The notes below the pieces were generated by a model. It made no database searches. It was given only the letters and a program-made list of their open reading frames with translations, and was not told the DNA's origin. From Pomphorhynchus laevis (lineage: Eukaryota; Acanthocephala; Palaeacanthocephala; Echinorhynchida; Pomphorhynchidae), in assembly GCA_012934845.2 (NCBI GenBank), contig WNNJ02000420.1, positions 1 through 64,000 on the forward strand: a stretch of DNA of 64,000 nt, read 5' to 3'. Of the stretch, positions 36,147 through 45,806 are shown piece by piece (position 1 is the stretch's first letter; the number at the start of each line of letters is the position of its first letter). Position numbers and translations under genes: made by a program.

Positions 36147-36188
36147 GTGAGTGGGAATTAGGTCAGAAGGAGAGGTTTTATTAGGTAA

Positions 36189-37525
36189 TTACAGCAGAAC
36201 CGAAGAAACTTTATCAGACAAAACGGGAAGAAGGTGGAATAGTTCTGGGAGGGAAGTATTTAAAGAGAAGAGTGGGTACAAGGGGGCTACGGGTAGTAGG
36301 GAAAGTAAATTAGATAGCTTAGTTTGTAGATAAGAAGAAAATTCATCAGGATTTATATTACAAGGGGTAGATGATCGTGAAAGAATTGAGTTTAAAATTT
36401 TCCAATGAGATTTAGAGTTAGAAGATGACTCGAGTTGATTTCGCCAAAAGAGAGTACGGTTAGTACGTATAAGAATGAGATGTGAACGGCGTAGAGAAAA
36501 GTAGGAATCACGAAGATTTGGAGAGAGTGAGTTGGGAGAACGTTTAAGAAAGCGTTTATATATACGAAAAGAGTGACGGAGTTGACGCTTAGAAAGACTA
36601 CAGTCAGAATCGAACCAGGGAGCATGGCGCAAGCGCTGGGAACGTCAAAAGTCGACTAGGCAGAAGGTTATTGAGGATCGACGTAAGTTCAGAATCAAAC
36701 AGAATGCAGAGATCATCGGGAGAGAGATAGTTAAGAGGAAGTGAAAAGAGTGAAGAATTGATTAAGGCTGTGCAGAGAATAGGGATATCGAGAAGCTTCC
36801 AGGGTCGACTTGGTGTGGGTAATGGTAAAGGCGGAGAAGGAGGATGGGGACGAGTAAGAGTAAGAGTGACAAGGAAATGATCGGACAAACCAGGATCAGT
36901 AATTGACAAGGAGGTATAGTCATTGAAGCAGTTAGGAACAGCAATGATGTTGAGAGCACCGCCGAGAATGAGTTGGGCTTGTTGAAAATAATTTATAGTT
37001 AAAATCAGAAAAAAATATTAGTTAAAGTGATAGAGTCAGAGTCAGACAGGGGATCAAGACGAATGTTAAAGTCACCGAGAACAAAAGAAGGAGTATAAGA
37101 CAATGAACAGTGAGACATTAGATCTGCAAGGTCGTTAAAGAAGATACGTGATGGGGCAACTGAACCTGGACGGTATACAATCACAAGTTCCAGAGGGAAA
37201 GGAGTTGACAATCTGCATATGAGTAATTCAAACGAAGTGTAACTGATGTTAACGTTGATTTTACGTAAAGACATTGGGTGACGAGCAATGGCAACAATAC
37301 CGCCATGGTTAGAAGCCGTAGATGTATGAGATGCAACTTGGCGAGCTGATTCAACTAGAGAACAACCAGAGCGACATAGACGACCAATAGCAAGATCGTC
37401 GGAGTCAGTGGCAGGATTCGGTAATGCAGATAATATCGATAGATAATTGATCGAAGATATCGAGAAGCATATCAGCTTTATGAAGAATGGAGCGAGTGTT
37501 GAATAGACTAAGACGAAAAGTATGC
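36189..37525 (-). pseudogene. LINE A3 ORF2, endonuclease and linker, broken
   Basis: Successive minus-strand pieces form the first half of ORF2: LSLFNTRSILHKADMLLDIF and DIICITES (37,405-37,500, first endonuclease strands); LVIVYRPGSVAPSRIFFNDL with FVLGDFNIRLDPLSD (37,005-37,274, GDFN metal/phosphate motif); SDHFLVTLTL (36,604-36,909, catalytic SDH); then APWFDSDCSLSKRQLRHSFR (36,189-36,632, linker before RT). Each piece is in a different frame from its neighbour. The order is intact. Confidence 0.8.
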
Positions 37526-38914
37526 TTAGGAGCGAGATCGACTAGCGAAGAAGACAAGGGGAGAGATGGGACGCCATCGAATTTTTGGCCTTGTGTGTAC
37601 AACGTTAAAATTTTCGTTGATTTGACGTATAGATAAGGATGACTCGCCGTTTGTTTCATGTCGATGTTTCTCAATGCGAGCTAAATTGAGGTGGGCAATA
37701 TCAGAAGGGGAGCGGTCAGGAAAGATACGGCAAGTAGATAAATTGGTAAGAAGTTTAAAACGTTGGGAGAGTACCGAAGAGGCATGTGAACTATGTCGGA
37801 AAACGATTTTTAAGAGTGGAGGACTGAGATGATTGGATTTAGTGGATTTGTTTAAACGAATAAAGGATACAGGAGCGATATTATTGAAGAGTGATGGGTT
37901 ATCATCTGGAAGAATGGTTGCTAGGATAGACCTGAAAGCAGATACATCATCATCGAGGCGAGATTGTGGAGAAGCAGATTCGGAAACCTTTAAATTAGAT
38001 ATGATAATGCATCGATCGCGCGAAGGAAAACGATTACGTAGTGATGGACGGACAGACCTGGTAGTAGAGGCAGAAGAGCAGATAAACGTGGGAATGACAG
38101 GGGTGCTAAGTGAAAATTTAAGATAGTTTGGAGCATGTGTGACAGGAGTGGAGTGTTGAATCGGTTGATCGGAGATGTTACTGGAGATGATTTTGACGGA
38201 AGGATGTAAATTATTGATAGGTGATACGGTTGGATCATGTGTGACAGAAGTGGATTGTTGAATAGGTTGAACGGAGATGTTACTAGATATAATTTTGACA
38301 GAAGGATGTAAATTATTGAGAAGTGATACGGTAGAGGTAGAGTAAGGAGTACGTGAAGAGAAGAAATAAGTATGAGATGTATTTAGATGTGGGGATGAAT
38401 AGGAAAAATGAGGTACGAGATGAAGGCCTTTACTGTTTGCATTGTTAGGAAGATGAAGATTAAAGGAAATTTTATCCGTAGTTAAAGGAGGAGTGTGTGT
38501 GAGAGAAGTTTCAAGAACGAGTTTCAAAGATGACGAAGGAGTTAGTAAGCAAACGGATAACGACGATAGATTGGAAGATATGTTGTCGTTTGTTGATGTT
38601 CCATGTATAACAGCGGTCTGAGTCGACTGAGAGATATCAAGTTTATTTATTGAGCACAAATCTGTTTTGTTAGCGTTCAGAACGTCTCCACCGTTTGAGT
38701 GGTCATTCTTCATTAGCTTACCTACGAGGGCAGCACAACAGAAGCCGCAGAGGAAATTCCGATTTGAAACGTTGTCCTCGTCAGTGAAAGGAATGGTAAC
38801 GTGAGTCCAAACATTGCAGTTCTTGTTGTCGCATCCAATTTGCTTTTCGATGTAAGCTTTCTTGACGGACTTGAGTTGCTGGCCGACATTTTTAGTTAGC
38901 TTTCTCTTTGCCAT
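37526..38914 (-). CDS. LINE A3 ORF1 (462 codons): zinc-finger and RRM-like protein
   Basis: Starts at an ATG (MAKRKLTKN). A zinc-binding motif lies at about residues 28-60 (GCDNKNCNVWTHV then CGFC), of the type seen in PHD-like fingers of CR1 ORF1 proteins. A long Ser/Thr/Pro-rich middle follows, with two near-identical repeats (NNLHPSVKIISSNIS). The C-terminal third holds DRCIIISNLK, RSILATILPDDNPSLFNNI and LLKIVFRHSSHASSVLSQRF, and ends RWRPISPL..., a non-canonical RRM/transposase-22-like nucleic-acid-binding fold. Expected to coat the LINE RNA as a chaperone. Unbroken, unlike its ORF2. The same domain order recurs in A4, A5, D and E. Confidence 0.85.
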   Translation of the reverse strand: MAKRKLTKNVGQQLKSVKKAYIEKQIGCDNKNCNVWTHVTIPFTDEDNVSNRNFLCGFCCAALVGKLMKNDHSNGGDVLNANKTDLCSINKLDISQSTQTAVIHGTSTNDNISSNLSSLSVCLLTPSSSLKLVLETSLTHTPPLTTDKISFNLHLPNNANSKGLHLVPHFSYSSPHLNTSHTYFFSSRTPYSTSTVSLLNNLHPSVKIISSNISVQPIQQSTSVTHDPTVSPINNLHPSVKIISSNISDQPIQHSTPVTHAPNYLKFSLSTPVIPTFICSSASTTRSVRPSLRNRFPSRDRCIIISNLKVSESASPQSRLDDDVSAFRSILATILPDDNPSLFNNIAPVSFIRLNKSTKSNHLSPPLLKIVFRHSSHASSVLSQRFKLLTNLSTCRIFPDRSPSDIAHLNLARIEKHRHETNGESSLSIRQINENFNVVHTRPKIRWRPISPLVFFASRSRS

Positions 38915-38959
38915 AATAAAATGTTAATTAGTTAGTTATAATCAAGAATGTTTAAACTT

Positions 38960-39300
38960 CGTTAGTCTGCAAGTCGTAAGTTGTAAGTAGTCGTTAGTTG
39001 TAAGTAGTCGTTAGTTGTAAGTAGTCGTTAGTTGTAAGTAGTCGTTAGTTGTAAGTAGTCGTTAGTTGTAAGTAGTCGTTAGTTGTAAGTAGCGAGCGGA
39101 TGTCGTCGATGGTTGTCGATGGTTGTCGATAATTGTCAAGCGGATGGTTGTCGATGGTTATCGTTAGCTGTCGTCGAAGGTTGTCGTTGGTTGTCGTCGA
39201 AGATTGTAGTTTGATTGTTTTAAAATCTTGGTGGACAAGATTTTCCGCGAGCGAAGCGAGCGGAACTATAATGAAAAAAAAATCGTCTCGATATCAGGCA
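38960..39300 (-). repeat. LINE A3 5' region with 17-bp tandem array and GC-rich box
   Basis: The 17-bp unit TGTAAGTAGTCGTTAGT recurs about six times (38,982-39,090), followed by looser TTGTCG(A/T)TGG repeats and the box at 39,245-39,266 (plus strand CCGCGAGCGAAGCGAGCGG). The same box is at 39,842-39,862 (A4) and, diverged, at 50,791-50,813 (A5). It is a candidate internal promoter region. Confidence 0.65.
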
Positions 39301-39364
39301 AAATTTGAATTTGTGACTTAAACTGAATAATTTTGAACCTGATTGTATTTACTTTAGATCTCAA

Positions 39365-39985
39365 ACTTTTTTAAGGATGAATAGGAAAGAAGAGGTACGA
39401 GATGAAAAGCTTTACCGCTAGCATTGTTAGAATGAGAAAGATTAATGGAAGTTTGTACGTAGTTGAACGAGGAGTGTGTGAGAGAGTAGGTTCAATAATG
39501 GCATTATAAGATGCGAAGTCAGGTGTTGATGCGAGGGAAACATCTAAAACAGCATTGGTCTGAGTGGTCGTGTGTGATACAGGAGTAGAGAAGCAGGATA
39601 ACTGTAGTAGTCGTACTGATGTACAAAAACCGCATGTGAATTGTTTACGTCTATACACCGAGTGGTAGGATATTTTAACACGAACAAGTGTCCATACATC
39701 ACAATCTTTGGAATCACATCCAACTTCAAAACTGGTACAACCATTATTGCATTCCGATGTGGAAGATTCTTGATCAGGAACAGGGATCTGAGATCGCGCT
39801 TTTTTAGGCATGACCTTTTATCGATACATTGAGCTCAATCTGCGAGCGTTGCGAGCGGAACCTACAGGAATAAACTGGAACTGACAGAACTAATCTGGAA
39901 CTGACAGGAATAATCTGGAACTGACAGGAATAATCTGGAATTGACAGGAATAATCTGGAACTGGCAGGAATAATCTGGAATGTAA
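39365..39985 (-). mobile_element. LINE family A, copy A4, 5' fragment with ORF1 start
   Basis: The minus strand begins at the family 5' end with a 20-bp tandem array (39,857-39,980, unit GGAACTGACAGGAATAATCT on the plus strand, about six copies) and the GC-rich box. It continues into ORF1 (39,371-39,811: SSTSECNNGCTSFEVGCDSK, DCDVWTLV, FTCGFC) and stops where A3 begins. Closer to A5 than to A3 in protein sequence. A 5' fragment without a 3' end is unusual for a LINE insertion; recombination with A3, or A3 landing in or next to A4, could explain it. Confidence 0.75.
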
Positions 39986-40038
39986 GTTGTTAATTTATTA
40001 GCCAAGAAAGTTCATTATCACGTCGTTTACCAATTACT

Positions 40039-40216
40039 CATTGAAAAAGTGTTCTTTAGCTTGCTCTTCATTGTATTCGTTCATTATTCTGCGCGTCGAC
40101 TGGATGTTCACCTTCTGAACGAATGTTCATTGGAAAAGTGTTCTTCAGCCTGCTCTTCATTGTATTCGTTCATTATTCTTCGCGTCGACTGGATGTTCAC
40201 CTCATGAACGAATGTT
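40039..40216. repeat. 89-bp tandem duplication within gypsy B
   Basis: 40,039-40,127 and 40,128-40,216 are direct copies with about 10% difference, both holding the same stretch of the integrase region. A local duplication after or at insertion. Confidence 0.75.
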
Positions 40217-40720
40217 CAACTACCAACGTAGATCTGCTACAGGTACTACTCTTCCTGTTTGGTTATTATACCTACATGAAGTCCTTCTTAAGAACGAAAA
40301 TGCAGGTAAATACGATGAAAAGGTATACATTGTCGATTTATTGGAAACTAATGATTAATATGCCCACATTCAAACGAAAGAAGGAAAATAAATTACCGTT
40401 TCGACGAGCAAATTGGTTCCCTACGATTTAAATAATTGCTCAAAAGGAAGAGGCTGTTACAGTAATTTCGATGTCTCTAATGCACTAAATAATGACCCAC
40501 TAAATATTATTACCGTTCATTATGAAGAGTCGTTTGAGTCTAACGTAAACGATTCGATTCTTGATAACGCACAACTCTCTACGTATAGTGATTTAGATAC
40601 CGGAAATTTGATCAATCAGAATGATCCAGATGATGAGAATAAGACTTTTCAAAAATTTAACGATCAGGCCAGTACGAACCAAAATGCCAGAAGAATTTCA
40701 AGATTATCGGTTGGAGTGAA

Positions 40721-40816
40721 TGTTTTAGTATTATATTGACTTGACAGTTATTTTGTAATGATGTTTTAGATTGCTTATTAAAACTTTATATCGGTTTATT
40801 GATTCTATCTATCACA
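40721..40816 (+). repeat. 3' LTR of gypsy element B
   Basis: A 96-bp LTR, TGTTTTAG...TATCACA, followed by the GGTAT target duplicate (40,817-40,821). It matches the split 5' LTR at about 95%. Confidence 0.88.
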
Positions 40817-40821
40817 GGTAT

Positions 40822-41645
40822 GTAATTTTGAAGATAGAATATATTATTAATCTGATTTAGTACACTACATTTGAAGAATTTTGATTAATGTTGTGAGATA
40901 TATAGGACGATATAAAGACGGAAGTGAACTGTCGATAGAGTGTTTTTTAGAAGTGCACGGGCAATGTCAAATTTCCAGTTTGACGGAAAAGTGTCGCTGC
41001 GGATAGAATAATTAAACGAGTTTGTCAATGCGGAGATACCGAATGGCAAATAAGCTTAACTAAGTATATAGGGAGAGGATCTGCAGGAGAAGATTTGTTG
41101 GACAACGAATGGAAATTTTTTAAAACTTTGTCAGAAGAAATGGGAAGGAGATAGAATAGTCCAGGAAGAGATAATTGTGTTGATATAGTAGATGAATGGA
41201 TAGTTGAAGGGATATATGATAAAGTATTAGCATATTTAGATTGAAGAAAAGAAAACAAGTTTGGATCGATGCTACTAGGCGTTGAAGAACGTGAGGGGAG
41301 TGAGTATGAAATGCGCCAAGTAGACTTTGGGTCCGAATAAGTGAGCTTATTCTGCCAGAGTGTGCACTTACTCCGTAGGAGAGAGTAATAGGAACGACGA
41401 ATTTTTAGGCATCACGAGACTAGGATACAGAAGTATAACCTCGCTTGAGGAAACGAAGATAGATGCTAAAAGCGTGGCGCATGCTGGGCTTAGAAATTAC
41501 ACAGTCAGAATCAAACCATTGTGTGCTTCGATAACGCTTACGAGTGTGTGATAGGCGAGGTAACATGTAATCAAGAATTCGGGCAGCTCAGAGTCAAATA
41601 GAGAGGATATAAAATCGACGGAAAGGGAAGCCGAATTAGGCGGCA
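40822..41645 (-). mobile_element. LINE family A, copy A1, 5' portion
   Basis: Continues LINE A1 on the far side of gypsy B. The minus strand near 40,820-40,930 reads LPSLYRPIYLTTLIKILQ and, towards the junction, YILSSKL, directly preceding PFQSAFRSNHSTEL at 30,000-30,044. Upstream pieces (41,025-41,640) correspond to the linker between endonuclease and RT. 5'-truncated near 41,645. Confidence 0.78.
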
Positions 41646-41650
41646 TTATA

Positions 41651-41686
41651 TTGGATATACAATCTTACGCAGATTGTATATCCAAT
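41651..41686. repeat. Perfect 16-bp hairpin
   Basis: ATTGGATATACAATCT, loop TACGC, AGATTGTATATCCAAT. It lies just outside the 5' end of LINE A1. Function unknown. Confidence 0.75.
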
Positions 41687-41814
41687 AAAAGGAAACAATT
41701 GTTTTAACGTACAAAAAAGCAATATCTGCAACTATTCGAATGGTAGAATTAGAAACTGCATTATATTAAAAAATTGAAATTTTATGTGTGATTGTATTGC
41801 TTAGTCTAAGACTT

Positions 41815-41870
41815 CAAATTCCAATTGATGTCCATTTACGGGAACTTAAGTCAATGTAATTATAAATAAT
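41815..41870 (+). mobile_element. Possible 3' scrap of an RT element
   Basis: CCATTTACGGGAAC and the following TAAGTCAATGTAATT resemble the 3' end of the element at 57,547-58,515 (CCCGTTTACGGGAACC, then TAATTTCTGTAAATT). A very short 5'-truncated insertion is likely, but the match is only about 35 bp. Confidence 0.35.
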
Positions 41871-42455
41871 ATTTTATTATTTAAAAAATATTATCAAAAA
41901 ATGATAAATTATAATAATATTGTTATATTCTAAAGTTTATAATTTTATAGTTTAAAATTTTATATTTAAACTTAATAATTATATTATAATTTGAACAAAA
42001 TCAATGGCTTTCATTCTGCCGATATCATATGTTAAATTATCACGTCGTCTATGAATTGTAGCGAAATATATAATAAAATAAATTAAAGAAGATTATCTCA
42101 TATAAGTAAAATATCACATATTGTTATATAAATGTTATATAAACATAAAACTTTTTTAAAATTGGATATTAAACTTTTGTAAACCCCGTCAAACTGACAA
42201 TGATGATTTGGCCTGACGGTCAGCTATTGCGAACTTGACCTGTATTTATAAAACTGTTCAATAAAGTGCATCTTTACATAACCACACGAGTGCAATTGCA
42301 AATAAAATTTCAAAGTGGAACTAATTTTACAATAAAATTTACTAATTTTGTTGTTCAAGTTGAAACACAATTAACGCTAATTTTTTTGAGCAAACTGTAC
42401 TAATTAACATCACGACAAACACACAATCCAAGTTATTGCTAGATTAATGTGCATT
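41871..42455. other. Region 3' of the TMX2-like gene
   Basis: AT-rich DNA; it probably contains the 3' untranslated region of the minus-strand TMX2-like gene. No repeat or other gene recognised. Confidence 0.35.
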
Positions 42456-43355
42456 TCAATCACTTTTCTTGGAAGATTTTTTACTCATTGGATCGTCTGC
42501 ATTGTTCTTAGCTGCCTTTGCTTTTACTTGATCGATTAATTTAAAAATTTGCAAATCCCGGATAAGATTATCTTCCGTCATCAGGTAATGCTTTGATAGA
42601 AAAGACCTCTGCGGTACAACTTTTCCAATTACCTCTCCATTTAATAGAACTAGTAATGCCGGTAAATGCGTGCTGAGTGTGGATACGTCAACATCAAATG
42701 TACTCTTGATGATTTTTTGCTGATTAGAAGTACACTTACCAACGTTCACCTTCCAAAATTTACAGATTTTTTCCCCACCAAATTTCGATGCCAAACTCGA
42801 GAAAATCGGGGCAAAAGCATTGCATTTAGCAGAACCAATTGCATGCATGCATACAAAATACACACAATTCTCAGTAGAAGACTTATTCATTAATGAAATA
42901 AGATTGGCAACATCCGTGTGAGTGATTAGATGCCTTCCTGGATCTTTATACGGTGGCTGAGGTAAAAATAACACTCGCAGAAGCATAAGCAACGTGTAGA
43001 ATCCTGTCATTAGTATTTTTGACATTGCGGATTGACCTTGTCGGGCTAAAAGTACAAGATTGGCTACCTGAGTAAATGTAAATACTATCGAAAGGTAATT
43101 ATTAATAGTAAGTGCTTGTCTCGCTTTCAAAGTTATTGTAATACTCAGTAATAGTAATACCTGTCTATCACTGTACGATAGATCACATATTCCCTTGTCA
43201 TTTCGTCGAAGTCCAAGCATACACGGCATCTTTCTTTGGAGGATAAAAAACATGCTGATTATAAGTTGGGCGAGGTAATGCCTATGCCATAGGAAAGACA
43301 GATTATGTACAGAATTTCTTACGTTTTGATGTAGGCGATCGAGAATACTCTGCAT
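42456..43355 (-). CDS. TMX2: TMX2-like thioredoxin-related ER membrane protein
   Basis: A complete 299-codon frame, close to the roughly 296 of vertebrate TMX2. The ATG at 43,355 is directly preceded by an in-frame TAA, which fixes the start. The N-terminal half has hydrophobic segments (about residues 27-40, 65-78, 85-104, 112-131). MLGLRRNDKGICDLSYSDRQ and LPQPPYKDPG are family signatures (TMX2: CDFDWREV, CKPPLYMGP). The thioredoxin-like domain (about 150-270) carries SAKC at 175-178 in place of the dithiol CxxC (human TMX2: SNDC), then FAPIF, the WKVNVGK strand and a cis-Pro loop (HLPALL, Pro232). The C-terminus KKSD fits a dilysine ER-retrieval signal. TMX2 acts in ER redox and calcium control. 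The gene has no introns here: either a retrocopy or a lineage that lost them. Open throughout, so probably functional. Confidence 0.85.
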   Translation of the reverse strand: MQSILDRLHQNVRNSVHNLSFLWHRHYLAQLIISMFFILQRKMPCMLGLRRNDKGICDLSYSDRQVLLLLSITITLKARQALTINNYLSIVFTFTQVANLVLLARQGQSAMSKILMTGFYTLLMLLRVLFLPQPPYKDPGRHLITHTDVANLISLMNKSSTENCVYFVCMHAIGSAKCNAFAPIFSSLASKFGGEKICKFWKVNVGKCTSNQQKIIKSTFDVDVSTLSTHLPALLVLLNGEVIGKVVPQRSFLSKHYLMTEDNLIRDLQIFKLIDQVKAKAAKNNADDPMSKKSSKKSD

Positions 43356-43655
43356 TTAAGCGTTTCCAGAAAACGGAAAAGGCTATTATCTAAAATGTAT
43401 TTTTGTTTTCAAAAAAGCTTAATTTACCATATCAAGAAAAGTCTCTCTAAATTACTAATTACCATAGATTCTTATAATATGCAACAATAAAACTTAAATG
43501 CATTTGCAATGAAATATAGTCACTAAGTCACCAGTAAGTTTAACAAGCAGTAATACTTTCACACTTTAAAATATCATATTTAATTATAAATATTTTTGTG
43601 TTCCAGTAGTGGCCATATTATCAAGATAACAAAATCAACAAGTAAAAACAATTAC
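43356..43655. other. Upstream region of the TMX2-like gene
   Basis: AT-rich, about 300 bp; a promoter would be expected here for the minus-strand gene, but no clear TATA/initiator arrangement stands out. Confidence 0.3.
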
Positions 43656-43659
43656 AAAC

Positions 43660-45070
43660 ATATTTTACAGATAAAATATGTGGAATTACATACGTCTTAT
43701 TGCCGGGGGCCAACAAGTAGCTTAGTATTGTAAAATAGACATTATGCTTTCTTAGTTGGGGCAACAATGTCTACTGTAGTGAAGATCAATTTAACCGAAG
43801 TATTTATTATAATTTCGTTTGAAATAGATATCCAGAGCATGCCATTTAATTTGTGAGATGTAAGGATGTTGTACCGATCGATGCCTAAATCCAAACATGT
43901 GTCTGCAAACTAGTGTACAAATATCGTCACGAACCAGGTGCAACACAATATAACCACTAAGATCATCATGCGCCGACATTAGTACACGGTTGACCTTAAG
44001 GACGTAGGCACTGATCACTAACGTTTCAACATGCTGTAAAACTTGGATAATCTATAAGAAATCCAGCAAGATTCAATCCAGCTAGTGCATGTTGAAACGT
44101 TAGTGCTCAGTGCCTGCGCCCCGAAGATTCACTGAGTAATATCGTCGGCGTAGAATGATGTCAATCGAAATATGACAAGAAATGTTTGCACTTTTTGTGT
44201 TGCCAAATAGCACTCTTTTCACGTTTAGAAATGTAAGGATGTTATACTGTTCCATGAGTCAATCCTAAACATGTGTCTGCAAACTAGTGTACGAATATCG
44301 TCACCAACCAGTTGCAACACGATCTAACGGCCAACAACATCCTGCGCCGACGATAGTTGTACTTTACAACTGACGTCAAATGTTTACTTGATGTAAATTA
44401 TTTATAATCTTATATAAAAATCATTTATTATTTGTTATTTAATTATTTATTATTTAATTATTTATTATATTATTATTACTAGAATGTCAGTGAAATTATA
44501 TACGTCAGCGTAATGTATACCCAACTTTAAAACTTTGTACATTTTTATTTCTGTAAAAATAAATAGAATGTCAGCGAGCGTAGCTCAATAGACACTTTCA
44601 CAATTTAAAATAAAAAAAGGAAACTAATAAAAAATTAATTAAAAATTAGTCAGTTTCTTCGAAGTAGATACAAGTCCACGTCTGTTTGTTTATAATTATT
44701 TATTTTTGTTTATTATTTTTTATTATTTATTATAATTTAATTATTTATTATATAATTATTTAATTTTTAATAATGTTTTCAAAAACTACAGACAGAGAAT
44801 AATACATAAATACCAAATAATATTTAATATACTACATTAAATAATGAAATTTTAAGAATTGCCAAACATATTTGTTTTACAAGCATATTTTACAGATGAA
44901 ATATGTTTGTAATTAATAACTTGTTGTCATGACGCCAACAAAACCTTCGTATTGTAAAAGATACTGCTCTTTTAAAGTCGGTGTCTATAATGTCTAATGT
45001 AGTGAAGATATATTTATCGCAAGTATTTGTTATACTTTCCATTGATTTGATAACTTGGAGCGAGCATTAA
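43660..45070. repeat. Rearranged duplication of a two-part non-coding segment
   Basis: Segment 1 occurs at about 43,855-43,985 and again at 44,228-44,356 (near 80% identity; shared AAACATGTGTCTGCAAACTA). Segment 2 occurs at about 43,660-43,840 and again, more diverged, at 44,865-45,065 (shared CATATTTTACAGAT and ATTGTAAAA, and TGTAGTGAAGAT). The order is 2-1 then 1-2, so it is not a simple tandem repeat. No coding capacity is recognised. Confidence 0.6.
44007..44114. repeat. 27-bp inverted repeat within the duplication
   Basis: 44,007-44,033 (GGCACTGATCACTAACGTTT...) and 44,088-44,114 are reverse complements with about one mismatch and a 54-bp spacer; possibly the ends of a very small foldback element. 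Confidence 0.65.
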
Positions 45071-45689
45071 TACTTCATAAATAATGAAACTATTATTAAG
45101 TATTATAATAGTATTATAAAGTTTGTGAAGTAAAGTTTTAGAAGCTTACTTCATAAGCGTCTACCAGCAATATAAATCTAATATAAATCTAGTATACGTG
45201 TTCAGATGTTACTATTTAATTGAATTTAAAACTTCATAGCAATTCTAAACAATTTGAATTTAGAAAACTAAATTTACATAATTTAGAAAACTTTGTGACC
45301 GTAAATTAAGTTGCTAACGATAAAGTCATGACGCAGCTACACGTCTCAATTACTGTATTGCTACGATAATAATATTCAAGGTGGAGTAAAAATAAAATTA
45401 TGCACAACTCAAAAACAAGCTAATTTGAAAAAGAAATAAGTTCAAAAGTTGTTGATGTTATCTACTAATGTTTGATATACTCGTTGTTCAATTCGATTTT
45501 CATTTGAGTGTCATAATTTTTAATTGAAAGAATTTATTAAAGTAAAAGGCTGAATTATACATTGAAATAAGTATAAGGAAATCTAAACGGCTATATGCAC
45601 ACCTCTGGTATTTAATAAAGTATCTCATCATCCAAAAAATAAAATGTTTCTGTCAATTGGTAAACTTAAACATTATGGTGACGATAAAG
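45071..45689. other. AT-rich spacer
   Basis: No gene recognised. ATCTAGTATACGTGTTCAGAT (45,184-45,204) nearly recurs at 50,687-50,707, on the other side of LINE D. Confidence 0.35.
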
Positions 45690-45806
45690 TATATTATATT
45701 ATTATTATTATAACATACAAGACAAAGCCTATATGGCTGTTCAGTCTGCTCACGAAAAAATAAAATAAAAATTAAACAAAATGTAGAATTGATAGAGTTA
45801 AGAAAA

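Larger units (their letters stand above)
34609..39364 (-). mobile_element. LINE family A, copy A3, essentially full length
   Basis: A CR1/Jockey-group LINE on the minus strand. It has a 5' region with a 17-bp tandem array and a GC-rich box (39,245-39,266), ORF1 (37,526-38,914), an ORF2 in several frames (34,680 to about 37,650) with apurinic-type endonuclease and RT, and a 3' end with the family hairpin (TACGCATTTGCCACATTAAA). It lies inside the integrase region of gypsy B. ORF2 carries about four frame changes upstream of RT, so it is not active as it stands, though ORF1 and the RT segment remain open. Exact insertion borders on the 5' side are blurred by copy A4. Confidence 0.85.
30045..40816 (+). 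mobile_element. Ty3/gypsy element B, fossil, heavily interrupted
   Basis: An LTR retrotransposon with short LTRs of about 95 bp (TGTT...CACA). The 5' LTR spans 30,045-31,690 but is split by LINE A2; the 3' LTR is 40,721-40,816. A 5-bp direct repeat GGTAT (30,040-30,044 and 40,817-40,821) flanks it. Parts: Gag-like region from about 31,800; zinc-knuckle and protease region about 32,300-32,560 (LFDTGSSENFID); RT about 32,800-33,560; RNase H about 33,690-34,080; integrase from about 34,080, interrupted by LINEs A3/A4 at 34,609-39,985 and resuming to about 40,700. The element is broken at ten or more places. The LTRs differ at about 5% of positions, a moderately old insertion. Related to element A at 53.7 kb. 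Confidence 0.88.

Noticed and set aside
37526-37674. Apparent ORF2 start deep inside LINE A3 ORF1
   Set aside because: The extra frame upstream of the endonuclease has no family similarity and starts at TTG; it is a shadow of ORF1.
37833-38126. Plus-strand Arg/Asp-rich frame of 97 codons
   Set aside because: Antisense of LINE A3 ORF1; no independent evidence.
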